Shown here piece by piece: positions 35,944 to 45,462 of a stretch of 64,000 nucleotides of DNA. The position numbers and the translations under genes are program-made. A model generated the notes under the pieces. That model was not told the origin of the DNA. It saw only the letters and a program-made list of their open reading frames with translations, and did no database searches. Origin of the DNA: Paenibacillus azoreducens (lineage in GTDB: Bacteria > Bacillota > Bacilli > Paenibacillales > Paenibacillaceae); assembly GCF_021654775.1 (NCBI RefSeq), contig NZ_AP025343.1, positions 4,183,501-4,247,500 of the forward strand, in the 5' to 3' direction. Each line of letters opens with the position of its first letter. The first letter of the stretch is position 1.

Positions 35944-37830
35944 CTAATGATGAGATTGACTTTTATCAATTTCTACTTCGGAATAAATATCTCCACTTTC
36001 CGCATCTTGTACGATTATTCGCCCTTTCGCGGTTTGCTCCACCACCGGAGGCATAGTCCACTTCCGTTCATTCCGCTCGCTGCAAGAAGCGCCGAATACC
36101 GCAGAGATGAGCAGATGTTCGCCGGGCTCCAAGTGCGCGGAAAGCGTAGGAATCATCGTGCTCGGTTTTAACAGATTGGTATTGGCCTCCGGATATACCA
36201 TAAACGCATCGTCGAATCCATGTATATTTACGACCCCGCTGATTCCCCCCGGCATCATGGCCGCTACACGATCATCAGCCGTGCGGACCCGATCCGCTTC
36301 ATTAAAGGGAAAATGGGTCCCCCTGCCCACGGCAAACCCGCCATCGGCGGCAGTTAAACTGCGTTCGGAGCGGATGCGGTGAACCCGTACATGCCACAGT
36401 CCCGCCGGAATCAGCCATGTCTTCACTTCAACGTCGTTCCAAGGCAGCCAGCGCGAGTACACGGCATGTTCTTCGATACGAAACTCCTCGCACTGAAACC
36501 GGGCGCGATAATACCCATCGTTTTCACTAAGTGCAAGCACGGAGTCAAAAGCTCCCTGTGAAAGTCCGTAACTCCCTTTGGAAACGCTAAAGCCAAAGCG
36601 CGTAGAATACGCAAATTTCGCATATTTGGCCGCGTTATGCGACATATCCCAATTCGCGATTTGGCCGGATGCCAACGCGACAGCATGGCCATCGTCTTCC
36701 GGACGGCAAATGATCATTCTTGCATGCGGCTGAGGAAGCAGCGGTTTCAAAGCCGGAAGCGGTTCCTCTTCCACCGTCCAGTACGGATGGTCATCCGGCA
36801 AACTCAAAATGAGAAAAGCTTTGTAAGCCCAATAAGGCGAACCCGGAGCGTTATAGCTTTCGGCCATGATCAAGTTTGGATAGGCATATCCGATGCTGAG
36901 CAATCCGTTTGACGTGAAAATCGGCTGTTCGAACCACCAGCGCAAATGCCGATTAATGATCCCTTTCATGACTCCAAGCGAAAACGGTTCGACGCCTGCA
37001 TAGATCAATGCGCTCCAAAAAGATGCTTGCGCAAAACGGTACGTAAGGCTCCGTCCAAACGGAATGCTGCTCCCTTCCTCGGAGAAGAAATATATGTACT
37101 GCTCCGCAAAGGTTTTCGCCCGCTCGCGGTAAACTTTGGCGCGCTCCGGATCGTCATTTTCCATCAACTTGGAGTATATCAGCGTGTAATAGTGCATGGC
37201 GAACGGAATGTAGTAATCGCGCTGGTCCGTTTTTCCGTCCGAATACCATCCATCCGCCAAATAATAAGAATCGATGGCTTCCAAATATTCATCCATGAGG
37301 GCCTGATTATAAGGCATTCCCACCTTCTTGAAGCCCACATTCACAAGGACCGTGAACATAAGCCAATTGTTAGGGTTGGAGTGGTCCACCAGATTAATCT
37401 GATTCAACCATTTATGCAGCCGCTGCTTTTCCTCTTCGCTTAGCGGCTCCCAAATCTTTTCCGGGGCAATGGCGAGGCCCAATCCAAACACGGCCTGTTC
37501 AACCATCCGCTGGTCCTGGGTAACAAAATCTCCCCAATATTCTTCATGTTCGGGATTCGTACCGTTGATGATTCCTTCCAGAAACTCCTGCCATAGGTCG
37601 GATTGGCCTCCGCCTGCGGCATGCGGGATGAGGCCCCATAGCGGGCGCGAAAAGGCTTCCATAAGTACAATGGCTTCATTATGGCTCGCGGCCGTCGCTC
37701 CAAGATCCAAACCAGCCCTGCCTTCCGTAAAATGCTGCTTCAAAGGTTCCAAAGTATCAAGAACTGCCTGCTGAACATCGGCCTTCGTCTGTAATGAATT
37801 AACTTGTGTTCTTTTGCCTGTTTGCTGCAT
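35944..37830 (-). CDS. DUF2264 family protein (probable carbohydrate-active enzyme)
   Basis: A 628-residue protein without signal peptide. The first ~370 residues have the helical, aromatic-rich pattern of an (alpha/alpha) barrel (MEAFSRPLWGLIPHAAGG, NPNNWLMFTVLVNVG, DGWYSDGKTDQRDYYIPFAMHYY); the rest looks beta-rich. These are the features of DUF2264, part of which I recall being assigned to a glucuronidase-type glycoside hydrolase family; that assignment should be treated as tentative. Next to a GH88 gene and an oligosaccharide importer it probably trims an uronic-acid-containing oligosaccharide in the cytoplasm. Confidence 0.85.
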   Translation of the reverse strand: MQQTGKRTQVNSLQTKADVQQAVLDTLEPLKQHFTEGRAGLDLGATAASHNEAIVLMEAFSRPLWGLIPHAAGGGQSDLWQEFLEGIINGTNPEHEEYWGDFVTQDQRMVEQAVFGLGLAIAPEKIWEPLSEEEKQRLHKWLNQINLVDHSNPNNWLMFTVLVNVGFKKVGMPYNQALMDEYLEAIDSYYLADGWYSDGKTDQRDYYIPFAMHYYTLIYSKLMENDDPERAKVYRERAKTFAEQYIYFFSEEGSSIPFGRSLTYRFAQASFWSALIYAGVEPFSLGVMKGIINRHLRWWFEQPIFTSNGLLSIGYAYPNLIMAESYNAPGSPYWAYKAFLILSLPDDHPYWTVEEEPLPALKPLLPQPHARMIICRPEDDGHAVALASGQIANWDMSHNAAKYAKFAYSTRFGFSVSKGSYGLSQGAFDSVLALSENDGYYRARFQCEEFRIEEHAVYSRWLPWNDVEVKTWLIPAGLWHVRVHRIRSERSLTAADGGFAVGRGTHFPFNEADRVRTADDRVAAMMPGGISGVVNIHGFDDAFMVYPEANTNLLKPSTMIPTLSAHLEPGEHLLISAVFGASCSERNERKWTMPPVVEQTAKGRIIVQDAESGDIYSEVEIDKSQSHH

Positions 37831-37857
37831 GTTCTGTAATTCCCTTCTGAATTAAAA

Positions 37858-38172
37858 TTAGTTCCAGGAAGCATATTCGCTGGGCGTCATGCCAATTTCC
37901 CTCTTGAATAATTTGATAAAATAACTTTTGTTGGCGTAACCCAAATAATCCGATATCTCTTCCACCGTTTTACTGGACTGCTGCAACAGCTGCTTGGCCT
38001 TTTGGAGCTTGACCATATGGACGTATTCGATAAAATTCTGGTTCGTTTACCTTCCCAAGCTTCAAGGCCATTCGAATAACAACCGATCAGCTCGATGTCC
38101 AGCTCCTTCCATGATACGCTCTAAGACAAGTATCGTACAACAGGATAATCATCAAAGAAAGAGAAATGTGCA
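37858..38172 (-). pseudogene. Broken YesN-type response regulator (internal deletion, stop codon, frameshift)
   Basis: The N-terminal part reads DDYPVVRYLS-stop-SVSWKELDIELIGCY, the start of a receiver domain (aspartate pair, then W-L-GF-VG pattern). It jumps at about 38040 to the AraC C-terminus TNQNFIEYVHMVKLQKAKQL and onward to a proper stop at 37858. So most of the receiver, the linker and the first helix-turn-helix are missing. A TAG interrupts the receiver remnant, and its frame does not match the only nearby ATG (38172). It probably once regulated this sugar locus, a job now left to the intact YesN gene at 41996. Confidence 0.75.
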
Positions 38173-38208
38173 TTTTGAAACGAATTTTACTTTTTGGCGT
38201 ACAGCAAA

Positions 38209-38242
38209 AGAACCTGACGAGCAAGCATGCTCTACAGGTTCT
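38209..38242 (-). terminator. Terminator of the first importer operon
   Basis: Minus-strand AGAACCTG...CAGGTTCT, with an inner AGAGCA/TGCTCG pairing, followed by TTTTGC, about 45 bp past the permease stop. Confidence 0.75.
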
Positions 38243-38287
38243 CTCATGGATGGGAGCTATCCCCATTCAATATTAACATAGAGATCT

Positions 38288-39175
38288 TTATTCTTTTACG
38301 CTTCCTACGGTCATCCCTTTAACAAAATACTTCTGTAAAAATGGATACACGACCATGATCGGCAGCGCTCCCATGAAGATTTGGGCCGTCCGCAGCGTTT
38401 TTTCGCTGAGATTCTCCATCGCCTGGATCTGCTCAATTGAAATTGACGTCATTTGCGAGTTGAGCGACATGATCAGCGTTGACAAATACGTTTGCAGCGG
38501 GTATTTTTCCGGCGAATTCAAATAAAGGATTCCATCGAACCATGCGTTCCAATGTCCAACGATGGTGAACAAACCGATGGTTGCGATCGATGGCAGCGAT
38601 ACCGGCAAATATATGCGCCATAAAATCCGCCAGTGCCCCGCTCCGTCAATCGTTGCCGCTTCATCCAGCTCTTTCGGTATGGTCCGGAAGAAGTTCAGCA
38701 TCAGTACCATATTCCATACGTTCAAGGCTCCAGGCAAAATCAGCGCCCAGATCGAATCGATGAGTCCCGTATTTTTGACGATAATGTAGGTCGGAATCAA
38801 TCCGCCGCCAAAAAACATCGTAATCGCGAAAAACCATACATATAGAGTTCTCTGCTTAAACTGGTCTGTCGATTTCGAAAGCGGGAATGCTGTAATAAAC
38901 ACCAATAACATGTTTACCGCCGTTCCAAGCACAACCCGCTCCACGGAAACCCACAGCGACCGAAAAAACTCAACCTTTTCCCCCAGATAACGATAAGCAT
39001 CGAGATTAAAGCCTACCGGCCACAGTTTAACCTCGCCGGCCATGGCCGCCGTATTCGAGCTGAGCGAGATCGAGAGCAAATGAATGAACGGAATAACGCC
39101 AAGCAAGGTGATCGCGCTCAGCAGAAGCGTATTGCAAATGATAAAAACCCTTCTGCTCATGGTTAGCTTGTGCAT
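38288..39175 (-). CDS. Carbohydrate ABC transporter permease, YtcP-like
   Basis: A 295-residue inner-membrane permease with six helices. The EAA loop contacting the ATPase is seen as EAATIDGAGHWRILWRIYLP at about residues 187-206. Pairs with the LplB-like permease upstream to form the channel of an oligosaccharide importer. CAGGAGGTGG precedes ATG 39175. No ATPase gene is present; this importer class commonly shares a MsmX-type ATPase encoded elsewhere. C-terminal QKYFVKGMTVGSVKE is typical of the family. Confidence 0.93.
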   Translation of the reverse strand: MHKLTMSRRVFIICNTLLLSAITLLGVIPFIHLLSISLSSNTAAMAGEVKLWPVGFNLDAYRYLGEKVEFFRSLWVSVERVVLGTAVNMLLVFITAFPLSKSTDQFKQRTLYVWFFAITMFFGGGLIPTYIIVKNTGLIDSIWALILPGALNVWNMVLMLNFFRTIPKELDEAATIDGAGHWRILWRIYLPVSLPSIATIGLFTIVGHWNAWFDGILYLNSPEKYPLQTYLSTLIMSLNSQMTSISIEQIQAMENLSEKTLRTAQIFMGALPIMVVYPFLQKYFVKGMTVGSVKE

Positions 39176-39190
39176 GTCTCCACCTCCTGG

Positions 39191-40081
39191 TTAAAAGATC
39201 CGGTAATTGTTGTATTTGTAAGCCGCATAATAGGTCACGGACACCATAACCAGAGAAATCACGGATTTAAAGAGTCCGACAGCGGCGGCAGGTCCAAACT
39301 GTTGGCTAAACATACCCAGCCGGTAAACGAATGTGTCGATGATGTCCCCGCCTTCGTATACCGTAGGGTTGTACATGATCAGAATTTGTTCGAAACCTGC
39401 ATTGAGGATACCGCCCAAACTCAATACGCCAAGCAAAATGAGGATTGGAGCCATCCCCGGAAGGGTAATGTGAAGCATTTGCTTCCATCTTCCCGCGCCA
39501 TCCACTTCGGCTGCTTCATAAAGCGTAGCATTGATCCCTGTAATCGCGGCCAGCATGACAATCATGTTGTAGCCCATGCCTTTCCACACGTCGGATCCGA
39601 TGACAATACCGCGGAACCAGTTATTGTCCAGCATAAACATGATCGGCTTTAAATGCAGCGAGCTTAGCAGTCCGTTCACGGGGCCATTCAGCGAGAACAG
39701 CTCAATGATGACACCGCCAAGCACGGTCCAGGACAGGAAAAAAGGCAGGAAGACGGCCGATTGAATCAAACGTGAAAACCATCTTTTGGTTACTTCGTTC
39801 AGCAGCAAAGCCAAAATCAGAGGAACTAACAAAAACAGCACCATTTTGAAAACCGCAATGATGATCGTATTCCAAAGCACCTGCTTGAAATCCGGAAGAT
39901 TAAACACATACCGAAAGTTATCCAAACCGACAAATTTGGAGTGAAAAAATCCTGACAACGGCTCAAACTGCTGGAACGCCATGACCAAACCAGCCATTGG
40001 GCCATAGGCGTAAATCAGCGTCACGATCACTCCGGGCAACAGCATCAAATGAAGCACATAGTTTTTCTTCAGCGTTTTCAC
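39191..40081 (-). CDS. Carbohydrate ABC transporter permease, LplB-like
   Basis: A 296-residue permease with six membrane helices and an EAA loop (EAAEVDGAGRWKQMLHITLP, about residues 184-203). The start is GTG 40081 with GGGGAGGTACATCT upstream. It follows the binding protein gene, separated from it by a strong hairpin that may lower permease expression relative to the binding protein. Expected to import oligosaccharides produced by the secreted beta-helix protein of this locus. Confidence 0.92.
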   Translation of the reverse strand: MKTLKKNYVLHLMLLPGVIVTLIYAYGPMAGLVMAFQQFEPLSGFFHSKFVGLDNFRYVFNLPDFKQVLWNTIIIAVFKMVLFLLVPLILALLLNEVTKRWFSRLIQSAVFLPFFLSWTVLGGVIIELFSLNGPVNGLLSSLHLKPIMFMLDNNWFRGIVIGSDVWKGMGYNMIVMLAAITGINATLYEAAEVDGAGRWKQMLHITLPGMAPILILLGVLSLGGILNAGFEQILIMYNPTVYEGGDIIDTFVYRLGMFSQQFGPAAAVGLFKSVISLVMVSVTYYAAYKYNNYRIF

Positions 40082-40106
40082 AGATGTACCTCCCCGCTTA
40101 GCTTTA

Positions 40107-40149
40107 AAACGGGAGGAACTGCCAGCTGCATCAGGCTATCCTCCCGTTT
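40107..40149 (-). terminator. Intercistronic stem-loop between binding protein and permease genes
   Basis: AAACGGGAGGA pairs perfectly with TCCTCCCGTTT (11 bp) across a 21-nt loop, followed on the minus strand by a short TTTT. Such leaky terminators raise binding-protein over permease levels. Confidence 0.75.
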
Positions 40150-40160
40150 CATCATCTTGT

Positions 40161-41882
40161 TTATTTCACAGCCTGCGCACTATACCAGTCATTAACCTCT
40201 TGTGTGATCTGATCGCCACCAAGGGATTTCCAGCTGGAAACAAACTTGTCGAATTCATCAAGCGGAGCGCCCATGATGATCTTGGTAAAGGATTCCTGCA
40301 TTAACTTATCAAGCTGCGGACCTTTCTCCACTTGCGTCGGGGTAGGAAGGCCGTAAAATTCGTTGTTAACAAAGGCTTGGCTTTCCTTGATTTGGCGCGT
40401 CAATCCCCAGCCGCCATCTTTGGCCGCACGGCTGAAATATTGACCCCAATTTATGCCTTTGCTGGCATTTTTCGTATCTCCCGCGAGATAATCCTTGGTA
40501 GCCTTGAACACGTCTGCGACGTGTTTGTAATTTTCATCATCCAGCGTGATTTCCGTTTGGTTCGCATCCAGCGCTTTGTTTACTTCCGTATAAATCGTTT
40601 CGATATCGGCCGGATTGTAAATCCGAGGGTTAAACCAGTTGTAAACATAACCTTGTTCAGGCTTGTTCTTATCCATGTATTTCTTATTGCCCATCTCGAT
40701 ATAGAAGTTGATCATTTTGATCGCCGCTTCCGGATGTTTCATGTTTTTGTTGACAGCATACACTTTGTTGCTGCGGATCTTTGGCACAAGCGATTTTCCC
40801 GGTCCGTCGAGTCCCGGAATTTGCATCGCAATCCACTCCGCCTTCGGATCTTTATCGACATTGAGGTTCAGCGGCCAGTTCGGATACCACCACTCGCCGA
40901 AGGATATCCCCACTTTGCCTGCTGTAATGTCTTCAACCGCTTTGTTTTCGTCTTTGAGCGCGAACTCTTTATTCAAAACCCCATCTTTGTACCATTGCTG
41001 CAGCTTGCCAAGAGCTGTTTTGACTTCAGGTTGGATGAGGCCAGGGACCAGCTTGCCGCTGCTGTCCTTGATCCATGCCGATTGTTTGTCCCCAATGGAC
41101 GGATAAGCGCCGAAGCCGTTAAACAAACCTCTCAGGTCAAACCCCCAGAAGAATATATCTTTTTGCAGAGCGATTCCATAGGTATCGTTTTTGCCGTTTT
41201 GATCCGGATCGTTTTTAACAAAGGCTTCCGCCACTTTCTCTAGTTCGTCGATTGTTTTTGGCGGCTGCAGTTTGAGATTGTCCAGCCAATCCTTACGGAT
41301 CCAGAGCAGCTGCGTTGACAGGAACGGATCCTCGAATGCAGGAATCGCAAGCAGTTTGCCGTCTGAAGTAAATGTCTTCATCGCAAATCCGCCATCTGAC
41401 TCCATATATTTCTTAAGTACCGGAGAAGCGTAATCATTATAGGCTGAAGTAAGATCGGCGAGCATGCCTTGATTTTTCAGCTTTTCATAGTTTTTCTGAT
41501 CTAGTTCCATGATGTCAGGCAGATCGGCCGATGCCATGGCTAGCGAAAATTTTTGCTCGAATTGGCTGGATGGAACCGCCCATTTGTATTTTACTTCGAT
41601 ATTCATCATGTCTTTCAAATCTTTGAGGTAAGCATTCTGTTCTGGCGTAATGCCTTGCACTGTCCGCGGATCTTCCGGAGGATTATACCCGAGCACCTCT
41701 GTCACCGTCACCGTATCAGGATACTTGCCCATCGGATCAGGTGGCGTGCTGCTGGTTGCTTCCTCCTTGGACGGGGTTTCGGAACTTGCAGTCGTGTTTT
41801 CATCTTGACTGGAACATGCTGTAAACAACGAAAGCGCCATCGTGGCCAGCAAAATCATCTTCCATGGTTTGATTCTTTTCAT
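40161..41882 (-). CDS. Extracellular solute-binding lipoprotein (LipO-like)
   Basis: A 573-residue lipoprotein with signal peptide and lipobox FTAC (Cys23), followed by a Ser/Thr/Glu-rich linker and a two-lobe sugar-binding fold. The length (over 500 residues) fits the LipO/YtcQ group that binds oligosaccharides. GGGGGAAAGG lies upstream of ATG 41882. It is first in the importer operon, directly downstream of the YesM/YesN pair, and a cre-like site lies 72 bp upstream of its start. The ligand is probably an uronic-acid-containing oligosaccharide, judged from the neighbours. Confidence 0.93.
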   Translation of the reverse strand: MKRIKPWKMILLATMALSLFTACSSQDENTTASSETPSKEEATSSTPPDPMGKYPDTVTVTEVLGYNPPEDPRTVQGITPEQNAYLKDLKDMMNIEVKYKWAVPSSQFEQKFSLAMASADLPDIMELDQKNYEKLKNQGMLADLTSAYNDYASPVLKKYMESDGGFAMKTFTSDGKLLAIPAFEDPFLSTQLLWIRKDWLDNLKLQPPKTIDELEKVAEAFVKNDPDQNGKNDTYGIALQKDIFFWGFDLRGLFNGFGAYPSIGDKQSAWIKDSSGKLVPGLIQPEVKTALGKLQQWYKDGVLNKEFALKDENKAVEDITAGKVGISFGEWWYPNWPLNLNVDKDPKAEWIAMQIPGLDGPGKSLVPKIRSNKVYAVNKNMKHPEAAIKMINFYIEMGNKKYMDKNKPEQGYVYNWFNPRIYNPADIETIYTEVNKALDANQTEITLDDENYKHVADVFKATKDYLAGDTKNASKGINWGQYFSRAAKDGGWGLTRQIKESQAFVNNEFYGLPTPTQVEKGPQLDKLMQESFTKIIMGAPLDEFDKFVSSWKSLGGDQITQEVNDWYSAQAVK

Positions 41883-41953
41883 CGAATCCTTTCCCCCTTA
41901 TACGCTTTTATTTGTGCTGCTTATACTTCATGTAATTAATTATAGATTCAGGG

Positions 41954-41967
41954 AGAAAACGCTATCA
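41954..41967. promoter_or_regulatory. Candidate cre site upstream of binding-protein gene
   Basis: AGAAAACGCTATCA (reverse TGATAGCGTTTTCT) matches the CcpA cre pattern TGWAARCGYTWWCW at most positions. Suggests carbon catabolite control. Confidence 0.4.
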
Positions 41968-41995
41968 ATTTTGAGTTTTTTACTTTGCTTTCACT

Positions 41996-43372
41996 TTATT
42001 GACTTGTTTGTCGGCCAACTATGGAACTCATTCCGGCGTTGCGGTATTCCTGGGGAGAAATCCCCATCTTTTTCTTGAAAAACGTCGTGAAATAGGAATG
42101 CGAATCGAATCCGACCCGGGCGGCGATTTCATTCAGCTTCAGGTTCGTCTCCCGCATCAGATGAAGCGCTCCTTCCAGCCTTTTCGTCTGAATGTATTCG
42201 AGCAGATTATGTCCCGTCATTTGCTTATAATAACGAGACAGATAAGACGGATTGAAATGGACCTCCTCCGCGATGGCCGTCAGCGAAAGGTCACCTGATA
42301 AATGCTCGAGTATGTACCTGTGAATCTGGTCGATGACAAAAAGCTTCATCTCATCCTGCTGCATCCGGCCCCGCTCATACAAAGCCTCCTCATGCATATT
42401 TTTCTTTTCGATGTCGACAATGACCATCTTTTGATCTAATAGAGCCCTGCCCCGCAGCATGGACCGCAGTGTCTCGAATTGCTGCCGGGCGGTATCCCAG
42501 CGTCCATTCAGGTTGCCCGATATGCCGAAAGAAACGGAAGCGCCAAGCAATTCTTCACATTCATTCTGAATGAGCTCCAGTATCCCCCTCATATAGACCG
42601 TAATCCCGTTCCAATTCAGTTCTCCGGCAGACTCAGGATTTTGAAAACGCGCAAGAAGCTCCTCCCCGGGCTGAAGCAGCCATATAGGCATTTCTTCCAT
42701 TACAGCGGGCTCGCAAGCAAACGAAGCTGGCAGGTAATTGCGAAAAGCTCTTTGAACGGATGCAATCAGAGTCCGGGTATTCCCATCCTCCTTGCACTCA
42801 ATCCTACCGATCAAATAAAATGCGGCCCGGTCGGCTGCGATATGAAAATTAAGCCCTTCATACCGGGGTTCGGACAAAAGCTTATGTATCGGCTCGCCAT
42901 TCAACACTCTGTCTACCAACTCGCTTCGCAGCAGCGGTTCCGCGATTTCAAAATGTAGTTTCGCCTGCTCCTCTTGAATTCTGCGGCGGTTTTCCGTATC
43001 AAGCTTGTTTGTTGCCTCCCTCACGGCTTCGAAAATAGGATCGATGCCCTCGGTCTTCAAAATGTAATTGTCCACGTTTTTGCGGATAGCTTCATGAACG
43101 TAATCGAATTCGCTGTATCCGGTCAAAAAAATAACCCGGCACAGCGGCCAATAGTAGAGGATCTCATCCATCAACTGCAGCCCGCTCTTTTGCGGCATGC
43201 GGATATCGCTCACAAGGATATCCAGCTTCATTTTTTTCGCGATCTCAATCGCTTCTTTGGCGGAATACGCTTTGCACACATCCAGTTCGAATTGGTCATT
43301 CTCCCGAAAAAGTTGAACCAGGCCGTTTACAATGACAGGTTCGTCGTCTACGATCAGCAGTCTGTACATCAT
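41996..43372 (-). CDS. Response regulator, YesN type (receiver + AraC helix-turn-helix)
   Basis: A 458-residue regulator. Receiver domain with acidic pair VDDEP, phospho-acceptor Asp in LDILVSDIRMP at about residue 56-57 and a conserved Lys in YILKTEG. A middle linker domain follows, then AraC-type DNA binding (VHFNPSYLSRYYKQMTGHNL and AARVGFDSHSYFTTFFKKKM). GAGGAGGTACA precedes ATG 43372, which overlaps the kinase stop by 4 nt. It probably activates the importer and degradation genes of this locus. Confidence 0.95.
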   Translation of the reverse strand: MMYRLLIVDDEPVIVNGLVQLFRENDQFELDVCKAYSAKEAIEIAKKMKLDILVSDIRMPQKSGLQLMDEILYYWPLCRVIFLTGYSEFDYVHEAIRKNVDNYILKTEGIDPIFEAVREATNKLDTENRRRIQEEQAKLHFEIAEPLLRSELVDRVLNGEPIHKLLSEPRYEGLNFHIAADRAAFYLIGRIECKEDGNTRTLIASVQRAFRNYLPASFACEPAVMEEMPIWLLQPGEELLARFQNPESAGELNWNGITVYMRGILELIQNECEELLGASVSFGISGNLNGRWDTARQQFETLRSMLRGRALLDQKMVIVDIEKKNMHEEALYERGRMQQDEMKLFVIDQIHRYILEHLSGDLSLTAIAEEVHFNPSYLSRYYKQMTGHNLLEYIQTKRLEGALHLMRETNLKLNEIAARVGFDSHSYFTTFFKKKMGISPQEYRNAGMSSIVGRQTSQ

Positions 43373-45111
43373 TGTACCTCCTCATTTCCACTCTTAATGA
43401 TCAGATCCACCCTCATCCCGCCGTATGAACTGCGCGAGACGAACAGCCCGCTTTCAGGCCCGTATTTCAGCTGCAGCCGGTTGTTCACGTTAACTAATCC
43501 CGTTTTTTCCATATGCTTCGAATCTTTGGCGAGCTTATCCCGCAATTGTTCGATCATCTCGTCCGTGGCCAGATGACCGTTGTCCTCCACCGTAACGCGC
43601 AATTTTCCTTCCTCATATCTAGTAGCGATATAAACCATGCCCTCCATCATACCATCTTCGAAAGCGTGTTCAAACACATTTTCGACCAAGGGCTGGATGA
43701 TCAGCCGCGGTACGGAAATGGAAGGCGGAACTCCCGTGATTTCCTCATATTCGTAAGCAATCCGGTTGGAGAAACGGATGCACTGAATCTCGCAATAATC
43801 CAGCGCATGCCGGTATTCCTTGTAAAACGGCACTTCATCCGACCCGCTCCTTGTGATGTACTGGTAGTAGTTCCCCAACTTTTGGGATAACTCCGCGGCG
43901 CTGTCCGAGTCCCCGACCTTGCACATCATATAAATATTAAAAAAGCTGTTATACAAAAAATGGGGATTGATTTGGGACTGAAGCTGTTTTAACTGGGAAT
44001 GCTGCAATGCGATCTTTTGCTCATAGTTTTCCTCAATCGAATTTTTCAGCTTCTGGACCATATTGTTAAAGCCGTTAAACACGTAGTGGAACTCGTCCTT
44101 TGTCCTCGATTCGATCATGATATTCAAATTATCGGTTTCGATCATATGAAAAGCTTTGACCAGCTTCGACAGCGGCCTGTGAATCATCAAATTGACGGAA
44201 AAAGAATACAGCACCATAACGATAACCGCAATGATAAACAGCGTATAAAACCAGGTCGTAAACTGGCTCAAAGGCCGGGTGATCTCATTTTGGTTCACAT
44301 ACATGATCAGGGATAACTGCAGCGAACTGACTTCGTTCTGGACGACAAAATAGCTGATTCCATTCATCCGTTTAATCTCCGGCACATTGGGGTCGGGAAT
44401 GCTTTGGTTGTCAAGCAGATCCAAGATGGCATTCGATTCCTGCCGATCGCTCGCCGTCGTCAGCACGGTGCCCAATTCCTTGCTTCCAAGCAGCACCTCC
44501 GACTCCTCATATAGCTTGGCGATTTGACCCAAGGCCTCAAGCAGCTTCGGTCTGGAAAGCTCGATGTATGAACACACCCCTCCGTTATTCTCGGTTTCAA
44601 TCAGAAAAATCCGGTCCCCGCTGCGATAGAAAGACGGCTTCGGCTTGACGGTCATCATGGAGGTAATCAGCTGCATTTCCGCATTTGGCGTCGCGGTTAC
44701 GCCCGACATCGTTGAAATGGTTTTACCCACCGCCTCGACATAGACGCCCGCGTTCACTACATATTCGCTGGAAACCAGCAGCGTAGCCAAACGGTCCCTG
44801 ACCTGATCGATAAGCTCCACTTCCTCATAATTCTCAAGCATGCTGCCGCGGAAGCTAAGCTTCTGCAGGTCTCTGTCATTAAGCAGCTGCAGCTGTAAAT
44901 TCCGTATAAAATACATTTCTTTATCCAACTGCTTGGAATAAAAAGAAGCTCCCGCCAATGAAGAATTCAGGATCGCATGCTTCGTGATGGACATGCCTTT
45001 GTAGTTCAGCCAAATATTCATCGAAATTAGCGGAACCAAAAACAAGACAAAAACAATGATTATTTTTTGGTATACGAACCATTTTGCTTTTCCCGCGGCC
45101 TGAAGTTTCAT
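43369..45111 (-). CDS. Sensor histidine kinase, YesM type
   Basis: A 580-residue membrane kinase: one N-terminal helix (IIIVFVLFLVPLISMNIWL), an extracellular sensing domain of about 250 residues, a second helix near residue 290, a HAMP domain, a HisKA_7TM-type phospho-acceptor His in SQINPHFLYNSF and an ATP-binding domain (QPLVENVFEHAF, TVEDNG). ATG 45111 is preferred because GGGGGGAAGG precedes it. Translationally coupled to the YesN gene. Likely senses an oligosaccharide, directly or via the binding protein. Confidence 0.95.
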   Translation of the reverse strand: MKLQAAGKAKWFVYQKIIIVFVLFLVPLISMNIWLNYKGMSITKHAILNSSLAGASFYSKQLDKEMYFIRNLQLQLLNDRDLQKLSFRGSMLENYEEVELIDQVRDRLATLLVSSEYVVNAGVYVEAVGKTISTMSGVTATPNAEMQLITSMMTVKPKPSFYRSGDRIFLIETENNGGVCSYIELSRPKLLEALGQIAKLYEESEVLLGSKELGTVLTTASDRQESNAILDLLDNQSIPDPNVPEIKRMNGISYFVVQNEVSSLQLSLIMYVNQNEITRPLSQFTTWFYTLFIIAVIVMVLYSFSVNLMIHRPLSKLVKAFHMIETDNLNIMIESRTKDEFHYVFNGFNNMVQKLKNSIEENYEQKIALQHSQLKQLQSQINPHFLYNSFFNIYMMCKVGDSDSAAELSQKLGNYYQYITRSGSDEVPFYKEYRHALDYCEIQCIRFSNRIAYEYEEITGVPPSISVPRLIIQPLVENVFEHAFEDGMMEGMVYIATRYEEGKLRVTVEDNGHLATDEMIEQLRDKLAKDSKHMEKTGLVNVNNRLQLKYGPESGLFVSRSSYGGMRVDLIIKSGNEEVQ

Positions 45112-45332
45112 GCCTTCCCCCCGTTTTCGAATCATGATGGGTGTTGGTATATATGTTGAACCAATGATTGAAACGTAGAAGGCAGCCAGGAGAAATGTTC
45201 TTCCGATCGCTGTTGCTCACAGATTTCTTTGATTTGAACTCAGCCATAGTCGAAATCTGCTCACAAAGGCGAACGCTTCGCTTCTCCAGAATCATTTCTC
45301 CGTCTTGCCTATTCCTTTTCTTGAATTCAACA

Positions 45333-45361
45333 TATATAGAATTTAGTATAGTGCTAAACAA
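45333..45361 (-). promoter_or_regulatory. Candidate promoter of the yesM-yesN pair
   Basis: Minus strand TTGTTT (45356-45361), 17-nt spacer, TATATA (45333-45338). The -35 falls in the T-run of the preceding terminator. Confidence 0.45.
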
Positions 45362-45364
45362 AAA

Positions 45365-45389
45365 AAGAACCATCCCTATGGGGAGATTC
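45365..45389 (-). terminator. Terminator of the beta-helix protein gene
   Basis: Minus-strand AGAATCTCCCC-ATA-GGGATGGTTCT followed by TTTTTTTG, about 75 bp past the stop. Confidence 0.85.
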
Positions 45390-45462
45390 TCTTTTTGCCA
45401 AGATACAAGAAAGGGCAGGCTTCGAATAAGAGGAGCTTCCTTATATCTCGAAAAATGGCTGA

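Larger units (their letters stand above)
45112..45462. other. Spacer with yesM promoter and lyase-gene terminator
   Basis: A 351-bp spacer. It holds the terminator of the upstream beta-helix gene and, overlapping its T-run, a candidate promoter for the kinase gene. The remaining 220 bp between promoter and start form an untranslated leader in which I see no known riboswitch. Confidence 0.6.

Noticed and set aside
40332..41243. 303-codon plus-strand open frame
   Set aside because: Antisense to the solute-binding protein gene, no start signal and no recognisable protein features.
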